Shown here one piece after another: positions 37,955 through 46,228 of a DNA stretch of 64,000 nucleotides. A program made the position numbers and the translations under genes. The stretch comes from Bradyrhizobium iriomotense. GTDB lineage: Bacteria; Pseudomonadota; Alphaproteobacteria; Rhizobiales; Xanthobacteraceae. The stretch lies in the NCBI RefSeq assembly GCF_030160715.1, contig NZ_BSOW01000043.1:1-64000 (forward strand), written 5' to 3'. The notes under the pieces are model-generated. The model worked only from the letters and a program-made list of their open reading frames with translations. It had not been told where the DNA came from and made no database searches. The first letter of the stretch is position 1, and each line of letters begins with the position of its first letter.

Positions 37955-38066
37955 GCCTGACTTTCTCAGAACCTCTGTTTTGCTGCCGCAGCAATCCTAG
38001 CACGCGGATCAGCCGGCCAAACCGCCATAATCACCCGGGATGACGTTTGTAAGACGGGTGTTGCAA

Positions 38067-38384
38067 TCAAGCTCCCGCAGATGTGGACCGCGCCTTTTTC
38101 CTCTTGTCGCCCTGTTTCAGGAAGTTGACGCCGATCTGGTCGCCATTGACCCAGGCCAGTTCGCAGCGGCGGTAGGCCAATCCGGTGGACGACAGCAGCA
38201 GAAAAAATTCCTTGAGATGCAGGCCCTCGACCGAGCCGTCGATGGTGAGCTTGGCGCCGGTCTCCGAGACGTCCTCCATGAGGCAATCGCGCCGCCAGGT
38301 GCCGTCGATCCCCATCATGTGGGCAGGTATCCCGCGCTCGAAGACGACGCGATCGCCTTTGCGCCGTTCGGTGCTCGCTGCCAT
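38067..38384 (-). CDS. PilZ domain protein
   Basis: A 105-residue single-domain PilZ protein. The c-di-GMP-binding signatures are visible as RRKGDR near residue 7 and DVSETGAKL near 38, followed by strands ending ELAWVNGDQIGVNFL. It would bind cyclic di-GMP and act on an unknown partner. It lies between amgK and murU on the same strand, though no functional link is known. Confidence 0.85.
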   Translation of the reverse strand: MAASTERRKGDRVVFERGIPAHMMGIDGTWRRDCLMEDVSETGAKLTIDGSVEGLHLKEFFLLLSSTGLAYRRCELAWVNGDQIGVNFLKQGDKRKKARSTSAGA

Positions 38385-38472
38385 GCGTCCTCGCTTCTAA
38401 CCCGGTACCTTCCGGCCTCCAGCGGGCGAGATTACGACTGCGACGGCTAACAGCCGGTAAATCGGGTTTCGA

Positions 38473-39996
38473 TCAACCTTTGGGCGGCGGAACGTTGGCG
38501 AGGTACCAGTCGCGCATATGAGCCAGCGACGGGTGGGCCAGCGAGCGCTGAAGATAGGTCCAGATCCGAGGCTGGTGGCGCAGATAATGCGGCTTGCCGT
38601 CGCGGCGGTCGAGGCGCGCAAAGGTGCCGAGCAGGCGCGTATTCCGCTGCGCCGACATGATGGCGTAGAGCTCGGCAAAGCCGGCCGGATCGAAGCCGGC
38701 ATCGCCGGCGCGGCGCACCTTGATGTAGCGCGACAGCAGCGTCAGCTCGAGGCTTTCAGGCACGTCGATGCGGGCGTCCTGGAGCAGCGATACGACGTCG
38801 TAGGATCGTGGTCCGAGCACGGTGTCCTGGAAGTCGATCACACCGACACGTGCGATGCCCGTGCGGTCCGCAAGCCAGATCAGATTGGGCGAATGGTAAT
38901 CGCGCAGCACCCAGGTCTTCGGCGCTGCCAACGGCCTCTCGAGCAGCGCGCGCCACATCGCGAAGAATTCCGCGCGCTTCTCCTCGCTCAGCGGGGCGTC
39001 GCGATCGGGGAGATACCATTCCGGCATCAGCCCGATCTCGATCAGGAGCGCATCCCTATCGAAGACGGGAATGGCGTAGTCGTCATGACCTGGCAGCGGC
39101 AGGATCTCCGGTAACGCCCTGCCGTGCAGCGTGGCCAGTGCATCGGTCGCGGCCTCATAGCGCTCGGCAATGGGGCGCGGCGGATCGCCCTCGATCACGC
39201 CCTCGCTGCCAAAGTCCTCCGTGATCAGGAAGCCATGGTCGAGATCGGAATGGTGGATGGCAGGCGCAGAGATGCCGAGCGCGCGCAGGCCGTCGTCGAT
39301 CGCGACGAAGGGCCTGACGTCCTCGGCCAGATGCACGGCGGCGCTGTAGGACTTGCCGTTGTAGATCGCGGCGCCATCCGGGCGCTTCGGAAAGTTCATC
39401 AGGATGACGATGCCGTCGTCACGGACGAGCCGCGCATAGGACCGGGTCGAGGCGTCGCCGTTCATGCGGCGGCGCGTCGCGTCCATGTAGCCGGATGTTT
39501 CGAGAAACTCGCGCAGCGCCTTCAGCCGCGCAACCTGTGCAGCAGCTTTGCCATAACCGGTGATATCGGCCGCGCGCGCGGTCGACCCGAGCGCGGGCCG
39601 GTGCGTGAGGGCGATATCGATGCGATCCGGAGGCAAGGCGGACGGCGCGCGCTCCGGCCATTCGATGAGGGCGAGCGTGGCTTCGGGCAGCGGCGACAGC
39701 CCGATCTCCTCGAGCTCGCCTTCGTCCTCGACGCGATAGAGATCGGCATGCAGCACCGCGAAAGGCGGCAGCTCATAGCCCTGCACCAGCGTGAAGGTCG
39801 GGCTCGGCACTTCCAGCATCTCGTCATCAGCGAGATAGCGGATCATGGCGCGTGCGGCGGCGGTCTTGCCGGCACCGAGATCGCCGGAGAGTGTGATGAC
39901 GTCGCCGGGTCCGACCAGGAGCGCGAGGTCGGCCATCAGTCGTGCGGTGGCCGTCTCGTTGAAAAGCGCGACGGAGAATGTCGTTGATGCGGTCAT
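38473..39996 (-). CDS. tsaE: TsaE / AmgK fusion (tRNA t6A ATPase plus amino-sugar kinase)
   Basis: A 507-residue two-domain protein. Residues 1-150 are TsaE, the ATPase needed for threonylcarbamoyl-adenosine modification of tRNA, with P-loop GDLGAGKT (38-45), PSPTFTLVQGYE and HADLYRVED. Residues about 165-500 are an aminoglycoside-phosphotransferase fold of the AmgK type, with LITEDFG, the catalytic LRDYHSPNLIWL and metal-binding GVIDFQDTVLG. AmgK phosphorylates MurNAc/GlcNAc at C1 and feeds MurU. The ATG overlaps the divL stop. No stop codon or frame break separates the domains, so the fusion is real in this sequence. Confidence 0.92.
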   Translation of the reverse strand: MTASTTFSVALFNETATARLMADLALLVGPGDVITLSGDLGAGKTAAARAMIRYLADDEMLEVPSPTFTLVQGYELPPFAVLHADLYRVEDEGELEEIGLSPLPEATLALIEWPERAPSALPPDRIDIALTHRPALGSTARAADITGYGKAAAQVARLKALREFLETSGYMDATRRRMNGDASTRSYARLVRDDGIVILMNFPKRPDGAAIYNGKSYSAAVHLAEDVRPFVAIDDGLRALGISAPAIHHSDLDHGFLITEDFGSEGVIEGDPPRPIAERYEAATDALATLHGRALPEILPLPGHDDYAIPVFDRDALLIEIGLMPEWYLPDRDAPLSEEKRAEFFAMWRALLERPLAAPKTWVLRDYHSPNLIWLADRTGIARVGVIDFQDTVLGPRSYDVVSLLQDARIDVPESLELTLLSRYIKVRRAGDAGFDPAGFAELYAIMSAQRNTRLLGTFARLDRRDGKPHYLRHQPRIWTYLQRSLAHPSLAHMRDWYLANVPPPKG

Positions 39997-42500
39997 TCGG
40001 CGGCGTCGCGATGCGCCGCCTGGTCGGTCGGGAAGTCGCAGGTCACGGTCGTGCCCTTGCCGACGATCGAATCCACCCGCACCTTGCCGCCATGCAGCTC
40101 GACGAAGGAGCGCACCAGCGAAAGGCCGAGGCCGGCGCCGCGGTGGCGCGAGCCCTGCGAGCGGCTCTCGAACCAGTTGAACACCTTGTCCTTCATGTCG
40201 GCAGGTATTCCAGGCCCGGAATCTGTCACGGTGAAGACCACGCTGCGCTCGGTGCGACGCGCACTGATGCCGACGGTAGAATCCTGCGGCGAGAAGCCGA
40301 TAGCATTGGCGAGCAGGTTATAGAGCACCTGCACCACGCGCTTCTCGTCGCCGACGAAGCTGCCGGCGTCGGGTGCGATCTCGACCCTGAGGCGGATGCG
40401 GTCGGTGGCGAGCCGGTCCTGGATACCTTCGGCGGCAAGCTCGATCGCCTTGGAGACGTCGACCGGGCCGAGCTCGAGCTTCATCGCGCCGGCGTCGATG
40501 GTCGCAAGATCGAGGATGTTGTTGGTCAGTGCGAGCAGCGCGTTGGTCGATTTGGTGACGTAGTCGAGATATTCGGCCTGCTTCGGCGTCAGCGGGCCGG
40601 TCGAGGGATCGCTGAGGAAGTGCGCGAAGCCGATGATGGTGGTGAGCGGTGCGCGCAGCTCGTAGGAGACGTGGTGGACGAAATCCACCTTCATCTGGTC
40701 GGCGGCTTCCAGCGCCTCGTTGCGCTCGCGCAGCGCGCGCTCGACATTCTCGGTGTCGGTGATGTCCTGGAAGGTCAGCATGGTGGCGCCGTCGGGCAGC
40801 GGCCGGATCATGCCGTTGACGACGCTGCCGTCCTTGCGCTCCAGCTTCAGCGGCACATCGGCGCGATTTTCGATCGAGGTGATCGCTTCACGGATCTGTC
40901 GCCAGACATTCGCCTCGTCGAACAGCGGCTGGCACCAGCTCTCCACGGTCTGGATGTGCGGCTGCTCGCGCAACGCCTCGTTCGATAGCTTCCACATCCG
41001 CGCGAAGGCCGGGTTCGACAACTGGACCTTGCCGTTGCTGCCGAACACGGCCACGCCTTCGGCGAGGCTGTCCAGCGTCTCGCGCTGCACACGGATCAGG
41101 CCGTCGAAGCGGCGCGCAAGATCGAGGCTCTCGGTGACGTCGTCGAACAGATAGGTGACGCCGCCTTCGGGACTGGGCGTGGTGACCACGGAGAGCGCGC
41201 GTCCGTCCGGCAGGAACCAGGTGTCATGGGCGGTCTCGACCGCGCGATAGGCTTCGTGCAGCTTGGCCTTCCAGGCACGGAAATCCGGTTGCTCCGGCAG
41301 CTTGCGCGCAGCACGGAGCTGATCGAGCACGCTGGAATCATCGGGATTGGCATCGAGGAAGGTGCGGTCGAGATCCCAGAGCCGGCGATAGGAGTCGTTG
41401 TAGAAGGCAAGCCGCCGCTGTCCGTCGAACACGGCAACGCCGGAGGAGAGCTGGTCGAGGGTGCGGCGATGTGCTTCCGCCATCCGCACCAGCGCCGAGC
41501 TCAGCGCATCCGCTTCGCTGGCGTCGATAGCGACGCCGACGCTGGCATCGCCGACATTGACGGCACGCACGTCATAGATGCGGCGCTCGCCTCCGATCAC
41601 GATCGGCAGGCGCGAGGTGAAATTGGCCGCGTCCTTCAGCCCGCGCTCCATGTCGGCGCGGTCGGCGCTGTCCAAAAGCTCGAGCTTGCGCTCCTGGGCG
41701 TCGGCGACGCTGGCGGCCTCCGTCGCCCGCACATAGGCCGGGTTGGCGTAGGCGAGCGCGCCGTTCGCGCTCTTGGCCCAGATCGGCCAGGGACTGGTGG
41801 CGGCAAAGCCGCGCAGCATCTCGGTCTCGTCGAGCAGCGCCTTGTGGCGCAAATTGGTTTCGGCGAGCTCGCGCCTGAGCCCCGAGAGCTCGCGAATCCT
41901 GACAATGGCCTGGCCGCCGATGGCGCGGCCGATGGCTTCGAGCGTGCGGCCGCTCGCGGTGGTCAGGTTGAGCTGGAACCCGTCGCCATGCTCGCGCAGC
42001 GCATCGACCGCGTGATCCATCTCGAGCGCCGGCTCTGGCGGCAGCCAGGTTCCAAACGCCAGCACGCGCTGGGGCGAGGAGTCGCGCGGCAGCACCATGG
42101 AGACATCGCCGGAGATCTGGGCGCGATTATCGCCTGCGGGCCAGGAGATCAGGATCTGCGGCTCGGCGAACAGCAGCGCGCCGAAGCGGTCGGCCTGAAG
42201 TTGCAGTTCCCCGATGCGGGTCTGCAAACGCGCCTCGTTGTTGGCCGTGCGGACGCGGGTCCGCATCAACAGGATCGCGGCCACCACCGAGAAGCCCAGC
42301 AGAGCGAGCGCAGTGGTCAATACCGCGACTTCCTGCCGGTTGAAGTCCAGCAGTGTGGAAAGTGTGTCGATGAGGTCGGCGGCCTTCGCCGGCGCAGCCG
42401 GAAGCAACGCCGCGAGAGCGCCGCCAATCAGGCCGTTGCGCGCCAATGACGTGCACGATAGCAGCGTCCGACGCATCGACACGATCACGCCTGACATCAT
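39993..42500 (-). CDS. divL: DivL-like tyrosine kinase-fold cell-cycle regulator
   Basis: An 835-residue membrane-bound sensor-kinase homologue. Hydrophobic segments lie at about residues 15-35 and 40-62, PAS-like domains fill the middle, and the C-terminus has a DHp and ATP-binding domain (NLLANAIGFSP, VTDSGPGIP, GAGLGLSLVRSFVELHGG). The phospho-acceptor motif reads VHHVSYELRAPLT, with Tyr where kinases have His (codon 40662-40664), exactly as in Caulobacter DivL, which feeds DivK status to CckA/CtrA. The ATG at 42498-42500 is preferred to one 19 codons upstream. It is coupled to tsaE. Confidence 0.88.
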   Translation of the reverse strand: MMSGVIVSMRRTLLSCTSLARNGLIGGALAALLPAAPAKAADLIDTLSTLLDFNRQEVAVLTTALALLGFSVVAAILLMRTRVRTANNEARLQTRIGELQLQADRFGALLFAEPQILISWPAGDNRAQISGDVSMVLPRDSSPQRVLAFGTWLPPEPALEMDHAVDALREHGDGFQLNLTTASGRTLEAIGRAIGGQAIVRIRELSGLRRELAETNLRHKALLDETEMLRGFAATSPWPIWAKSANGALAYANPAYVRATEAASVADAQERKLELLDSADRADMERGLKDAANFTSRLPIVIGGERRIYDVRAVNVGDASVGVAIDASEADALSSALVRMAEAHRRTLDQLSSGVAVFDGQRRLAFYNDSYRRLWDLDRTFLDANPDDSSVLDQLRAARKLPEQPDFRAWKAKLHEAYRAVETAHDTWFLPDGRALSVVTTPSPEGGVTYLFDDVTESLDLARRFDGLIRVQRETLDSLAEGVAVFGSNGKVQLSNPAFARMWKLSNEALREQPHIQTVESWCQPLFDEANVWRQIREAITSIENRADVPLKLERKDGSVVNGMIRPLPDGATMLTFQDITDTENVERALRERNEALEAADQMKVDFVHHVSYELRAPLTTIIGFAHFLSDPSTGPLTPKQAEYLDYVTKSTNALLALTNNILDLATIDAGAMKLELGPVDVSKAIELAAEGIQDRLATDRIRLRVEIAPDAGSFVGDEKRVVQVLYNLLANAIGFSPQDSTVGISARRTERSVVFTVTDSGPGIPADMKDKVFNWFESRSQGSRHRGAGLGLSLVRSFVELHGGKVRVDSIVGKGTTVTCDFPTDQAAHRDAAE

Positions 42501-42691
42501 TGCCCCAAGATCGCACGTATTTACGCCCGGCGATTTCCCCCGCCGCGCGCGAATCAAAAGACAATATCCTCAACGTGACTCGACCGGTAAGAGTCCAGAT
42601 CGTGAACGCAAAGGTGGCCCCAAAAAAATGCCGGCCACGCCATGTGAACCGCGTAGATTTGCGGTCAATTCGATCGGAATTGTCGGAATGT

Positions 42692-43150
42692 TCAGCGTCC
42701 GGTCGAGCCGAAGCCGCCGGCCCCGCGATTCGTCGTCGACAGCGTGGCGACGGGAACCAGGCTGGCCTGAACCACCGGCGCGATCACCATCTGCGCAATG
42801 CGCTCGCCGCGCTTGATCGCGAACGGCGCATCGCCGTGATTGATCAGGATCACCTTGACCTCGCCGCGATAGTCCGCATCGATCGTTCCGGGCGAGTTCA
42901 GCACGGTGACGCCATGCTTGGCGGCGAGCCCCGAACGTGGCCGCACCTGCGCCTCGTACCCGGCCGGCAGTGCGATCGCGAGTCCGGTCGGCACCAGCGC
43001 GTGCTTGCCGGGGGCGAGCGTCAGAGGTTCGTTCTCGGGAACCGCGGCCATCAGGTCGAGACCGGCGGCCTCCTGTGTCTGATAGGCCGGGAGCGGCAGG
43101 CCTTCGGCATGGCCTAAGCGTTGCAGTTCGACCGCGACTTTCGTGCTCAA
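42692..43150 (-). CDS. dut: Deoxyuridine 5'-triphosphate nucleotidohydrolase
   Basis: A 152-residue trimeric dUTPase that hydrolyses dUTP to dUMP and keeps uracil out of DNA. The five family motifs are present: AGLDLMAA, RSGLAAKHGV, GTIDADYRGEVKVILIN, RIAQMVIAP and RGAGGFGSTG at the end. Its ATG overlaps the coaBC stop by four bases. The coaBC-dut order is usual for alphaproteobacteria. Confidence 0.97.
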   Translation of the reverse strand: MSTKVAVELQRLGHAEGLPLPAYQTQEAAGLDLMAAVPENEPLTLAPGKHALVPTGLAIALPAGYEAQVRPRSGLAAKHGVTVLNSPGTIDADYRGEVKVILINHGDAPFAIKRGERIAQMVIAPVVQASLVPVATLSTTNRGAGGFGSTGR

Positions 43151-44598
43151 GATGCCGGCTCCAGGGGGTTGTCGGCCACGCTTTTCGCGACATGCGCGAT
43201 CAGCTCGATGGCGACCTGTTCCTTGGTCATCACCGGCCAGGAATCAACCGCAATCTCGCCGTCCTCCCCACCGCTTTTGCGGCTGAGCAGATGCACGGTG
43301 TTGCGGTCGCCGCCCATCACGCCGGTGGCGGGCGAGACGTCGTTGGCGACGATCCAGTCGCAGCCCTTGCGCGCGAGCTTGGCCTTGGCGTTGTCGATGA
43401 GGTGCTCGGTCTCGGCGGCAAAGCCGATTACCAGCGGCGGACGCTTGTCCCTGAGTTTCGAGATCGTGGCGAGGATGTCGGGGTTTTCGACGAGCTGAAG
43501 CGGCGGCATGCCGGCCGACGTCTTCTTCAGCTTCTGCTCGCCCTCATTGGCGACGCGCCAGTCGGCGACGGCTGCGGCAAAGATGGCGATGTCGACCGGA
43601 AGCGAGGCCTGCACATGCTCCAGCATCTGCCGGGCCGATTCCACATGCTTGACGTTGACGCCGTCGGGATCGTCGAGGTCGACCGGGCCGCTCACCAGGA
43701 TGACCTCGGCGCCTGCGGCTTGCGCGGCGGCGGCAATGGCAAAACCCTGCTTGCCGGAGGAGCGGTTGGCGATGTAGCGCACCGGATCGATCGGCTCATG
43801 CGTTGGGCCTGCGGTGATCAGCACGCGCTTGCCCGCAAGCGGCCGCGGCAGCGGTGGTCGCAGCAGGCGTTCGGCGGCGGTGGCGATCTCGATCGCCTCT
43901 GACATGCGCCCGACGCCGGCTTCGCCGGCTTCCGCCATCTCACCTGCATTGGGGCCGATCAGCACCACGCCGTCGCGCTGGAGCTGCGCCACATTGCGGC
44001 GCGTCGCGGCGTTGTTCCACATCAGAGGGTTCATCGCCGGCGCCAGCAGGATTTTTCGGTTGGTGGCGAGCAGGATGGCGCTGGCGAGATCATCGGCATG
44101 CCCGTTCGCCATCTTGGCCATGAGGTCGGCGGTCGCGGGGGCCACCACGATCAGGTCGCAGTCGCGCGCCAGGCGGATGTGGCCGGCGTCGAACTCGCTC
44201 TGCGGGTCGAACAGGTCGGTATAGACGCGCTCATGGGACAGCGCGCTTGCCGCCAGCGGGGTAACGAATTGCTCGGCGGCCTTGGTCAGCACGCAGCGGA
44301 CCTCGACGCGGCGTTCCTTGAGCCGGCGAATCAGGTCGAGCGATTTGTAAGCCGCGATCCCGCCGCCGATGATCAGGGTGACGCTGGCCTCGGGCAGCGC
44401 GCTGGCGCGTGGGGATGTGGGAGCGGGGGATGGCGCTGGAGGCACCGCGAACGGCGTCAGCGGCTCCTCGCGGCCCTCGATCAGCTCCCGCAGGATGACC
44501 CGAACCTCTTCCTCGACGGACCTGCGGTTCTTGGCCGAGCGCAGGCGCAAATAGGTTTTGACGCTCTCGTCGAGCTTGCGGATGGTCAGGCTGGCCAT
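43147..44598 (-). CDS. coaBC: CoaBC with N-terminal FitA-like ribbon-helix-helix domain
   Basis: A 483-residue protein for two steps of coenzyme A synthesis. Residues 1-48 form a ribbon-helix-helix domain like antitoxin FitA/VapB (MASLTIRKLDESVKTYLRLR, then RRSVEEEVRVILRELI). A Pro/Ala-rich linker (about 50-70) leads to the CoaC flavoprotein decarboxylase (GGGIAAYKSLDLIRRL, catalytic His140 in DAGHIRLARD, PAMNPLMW at 187-194), then to the CoaB ligase (VLITAGPTHEPIDPVRYIANRSSGKQG, AAAVADWRV, KLKK). The ATG at 44596-44598 has GGAGG upstream; a start at 44634 would lie inside the palindrome. Ordinary CoaBC begins at about residue 72 here. Confidence 0.95.
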   Translation of the reverse strand: MASLTIRKLDESVKTYLRLRSAKNRRSVEEEVRVILRELIEGREEPLTPFAVPPAPSPAPTSPRASALPEASVTLIIGGGIAAYKSLDLIRRLKERRVEVRCVLTKAAEQFVTPLAASALSHERVYTDLFDPQSEFDAGHIRLARDCDLIVVAPATADLMAKMANGHADDLASAILLATNRKILLAPAMNPLMWNNAATRRNVAQLQRDGVVLIGPNAGEMAEAGEAGVGRMSEAIEIATAAERLLRPPLPRPLAGKRVLITAGPTHEPIDPVRYIANRSSGKQGFAIAAAAQAAGAEVILVSGPVDLDDPDGVNVKHVESARQMLEHVQASLPVDIAIFAAAVADWRVANEGEQKLKKTSAGMPPLQLVENPDILATISKLRDKRPPLVIGFAAETEHLIDNAKAKLARKGCDWIVANDVSPATGVMGGDRNTVHLLSRKSGGEDGEIAVDSWPVMTKEQVAIELIAHVAKSVADNPLEPAS

Positions 44599-44616
44599 GA
44601 CGCCCTCCGGCAGAAA

Positions 44617-44633
44617 TGATAGCAATGCTATCA
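44617..44633. promoter_or_regulatory. FitA-type operator palindrome upstream of coaBC
   Basis: TGATAGCAATGCTATCA is a perfect palindrome with 8-base arms and a one-base centre, 18 bp before the coaBC start. TGATAGCA/TGCTATCA are, as I recall, the half-sites contacted by FitA in the gonococcal fitAB operator (there separated by 12 bases). With a FitA-like domain at the N-terminus of the adjacent protein, autorepression is likely. Confidence 0.65.
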
Positions 44634-44638
44634 AATAT

Positions 44639-44657
44639 GTGATTGCATCGCAATCAC
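44639..44657. promoter_or_regulatory. Second palindrome at the ubiB stop
   Basis: GTGATTGCATCGCAATCAC is a perfect inverted repeat with 8-base arms and a 3-base centre. It lies five bases from the FitA-type palindrome and covers the ubiB stop codon. The arms (GTGATTGC) resemble the first palindrome's TGATAGC, so it may be a second operator or a transcript hairpin ending ubiB. Confidence 0.5.
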
Positions 44658-46228
44658 AGATTCCGGACGGCGATCAGGATTCCGATGAAGGTCGCGGCGA
44701 TGATCCAGAGCGCCACGGTGCGCCAGCGGTTCTTGCGGCCCTCGCTGCGGCCCATCGCCGCGATGCTCTCCGGCGACAGCCGCAGGCCCTCGCGCGTCAT
44801 GGTCTCGAGCTGCTCCAGCACCTTGACCGAGCGCGCGGCGATATCGGGCAGGTTCATCAGCACCCGCGCGATGTCGCCGGTGCCGGCGAGCGCGCCCTGC
44901 ACGCGGCCGATGGGTCCGAGATTGCGCTCGATCCATTCGCGCACCACGGGGTCGGCGGTCTTCCAGATGTCGAGCTTTGGATCGAAGCCGCGCGCCACGC
45001 CCTCGACCACCACCATGGTCTTCTGGAGCAGGATCAGCTCGGGCCGGGTCGTCATGTCGAACAGGCCGGTGACCTCGAGCAGCAGCGTGAGCAGCCGCGC
45101 CATCGAGATCTCCTCGGCGGTGCGGTTGTGGATCGGCTCGCCGATGGCGCGGATCGCCTGCGCAAAGTTCTCGACCGAATGGTGCGAGGGCACGTAGCCC
45201 GCCTCGAAATGCACCTCCGCCACGCGGCGATAGTCGCGGGTGATGAAGCCGAGCAGGATTTCCGCGAGGAAGCGCCGCTCCTTCAGTCCGAGCCGGCCCA
45301 TGATGCCGAAATCGACCGCGACGAGACGTCCCGCATCGTCCAGGAACAGATTGCCCGGATGCATGTCGGCGTGGAAGAAGCCGTCGCGCAGCGCGTGGCG
45401 CAGGAAGCTCTGGATGATCTTGCGGCCGAGATCGGGCAGGTCGACATTGGCTTCCTGCAAGCGCGCGTGATCGTTCAGCGCGATGCCGTCGATCCATTCC
45501 ATCGTCAGCACGTTGTGCGTGGTGCGATCCCAATCGACGGTCGGAATGCGGAAATCCGGATCGTCCTGCGTGTTCTCCGCCATCTCGGACAGCGCAGCCG
45601 CTTCCAGCCGCAGGTCCATCTCCATGGCGACGGAGCGCGACATGGTGTTGATGACCTCGACGAGGCGCAGGCGTCGCGCCTCGGCCGAATGGGTCTCGGC
45701 CCTGTGCGCGACGAAGAAGAAATCGGAGAGGTCGCGCCGGAAGCGTGCGGCGACGTTGGGCCGCAGCACCTTGATCGCGACCGGCTTGCGCACGCCGTCG
45801 CGCACCACCTCGCCGCGATGCACCTGCGCGATCGAGGCTGCCGCAACGGGCGGGCCGAAGCTCGCGAACACTTCCGTCAGCGGACGCTCCAGCGAGGTCG
45901 CGATCGCGGCTTCCGCTTCGGCTTGCGAAAAAGGTGGCAGGCGATCCTGGAGGCTTTCGAGGTCGCGCGCGATGACGACGCCGACGACGTCCGGGCGCGT
46001 AGCCAGGAACTGGCCGAGCTTGAGATAGGCCGGGCCCATCCGGGTCAGCGCGCGCGTCAGTCGCGGTCCGTGCTTTGGGCCGCGCCGTTCGACGAGGCGG
46101 GCAAGCTTCAAGGCGAGTTGTCCGGGCGGCGGCACCAGGCTCGGATCGACGGCGCCGAACACGCCCTCGCGCGCGAACACGATCGCGGCGCGGGCAAGAC
46201 GCGCAATGTGGGTAATGGCAGAGATCAC
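44654..46228 (-). CDS. ubiB: UbiB-family ubiquinone biosynthesis kinase
   Basis: A 524-residue atypical kinase (ABC1/ADCK/UbiB family) needed for ubiquinone synthesis. The KxGQ motif appears as AYLKLGQFLATRPDVVG, the Ala-rich nucleotide loop as AAASIAQVHRGEV, the catalytic HADMHPGN and the metal-binding DFGIMGRL. Two hydrophobic helices at the C-terminus (TVALWIIAATFIGILIAV) anchor it in the membrane. The GTG start at 46228 overlaps the ubiE stop (GTGA); a longer upstream frame overlaps ubiE and is not coding. Confidence 0.94.
   Translation of the reverse strand: MISAITHIARLARAAIVFAREGVFGAVDPSLVPPPGQLALKLARLVERRGPKHGPRLTRALTRMGPAYLKLGQFLATRPDVVGVVIARDLESLQDRLPPFSQAEAEAAIATSLERPLTEVFASFGPPVAAASIAQVHRGEVVRDGVRKPVAIKVLRPNVAARFRRDLSDFFFVAHRAETHSAEARRLRLVEVINTMSRSVAMEMDLRLEAAALSEMAENTQDDPDFRIPTVDWDRTTHNVLTMEWIDGIALNDHARLQEANVDLPDLGRKIIQSFLRHALRDGFFHADMHPGNLFLDDAGRLVAVDFGIMGRLGLKERRFLAEILLGFITRDYRRVAEVHFEAGYVPSHHSVENFAQAIRAIGEPIHNRTAEEISMARLLTLLLEVTGLFDMTTRPELILLQKTMVVVEGVARGFDPKLDIWKTADPVVREWIERNLGPIGRVQGALAGTGDIARVLMNLPDIAARSVKVLEQLETMTREGLRLSPESIAAMGRSEGRKNRWRTVALWIIAATFIGILIAVRNL

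Noticed and set aside
43147..44598. Complete FitAB-type toxin-antitoxin module
   Set aside because: No PIN-domain toxin gene is present on either strand nearby; only the antitoxin-like domain remains, fused to CoaBC.
44599..44634. Upstream ATG extending CoaBC by 12 residues
   Set aside because: The start would lie inside the palindrome and has no ribosome-binding site, whereas ATG 44598 has GGAGG.
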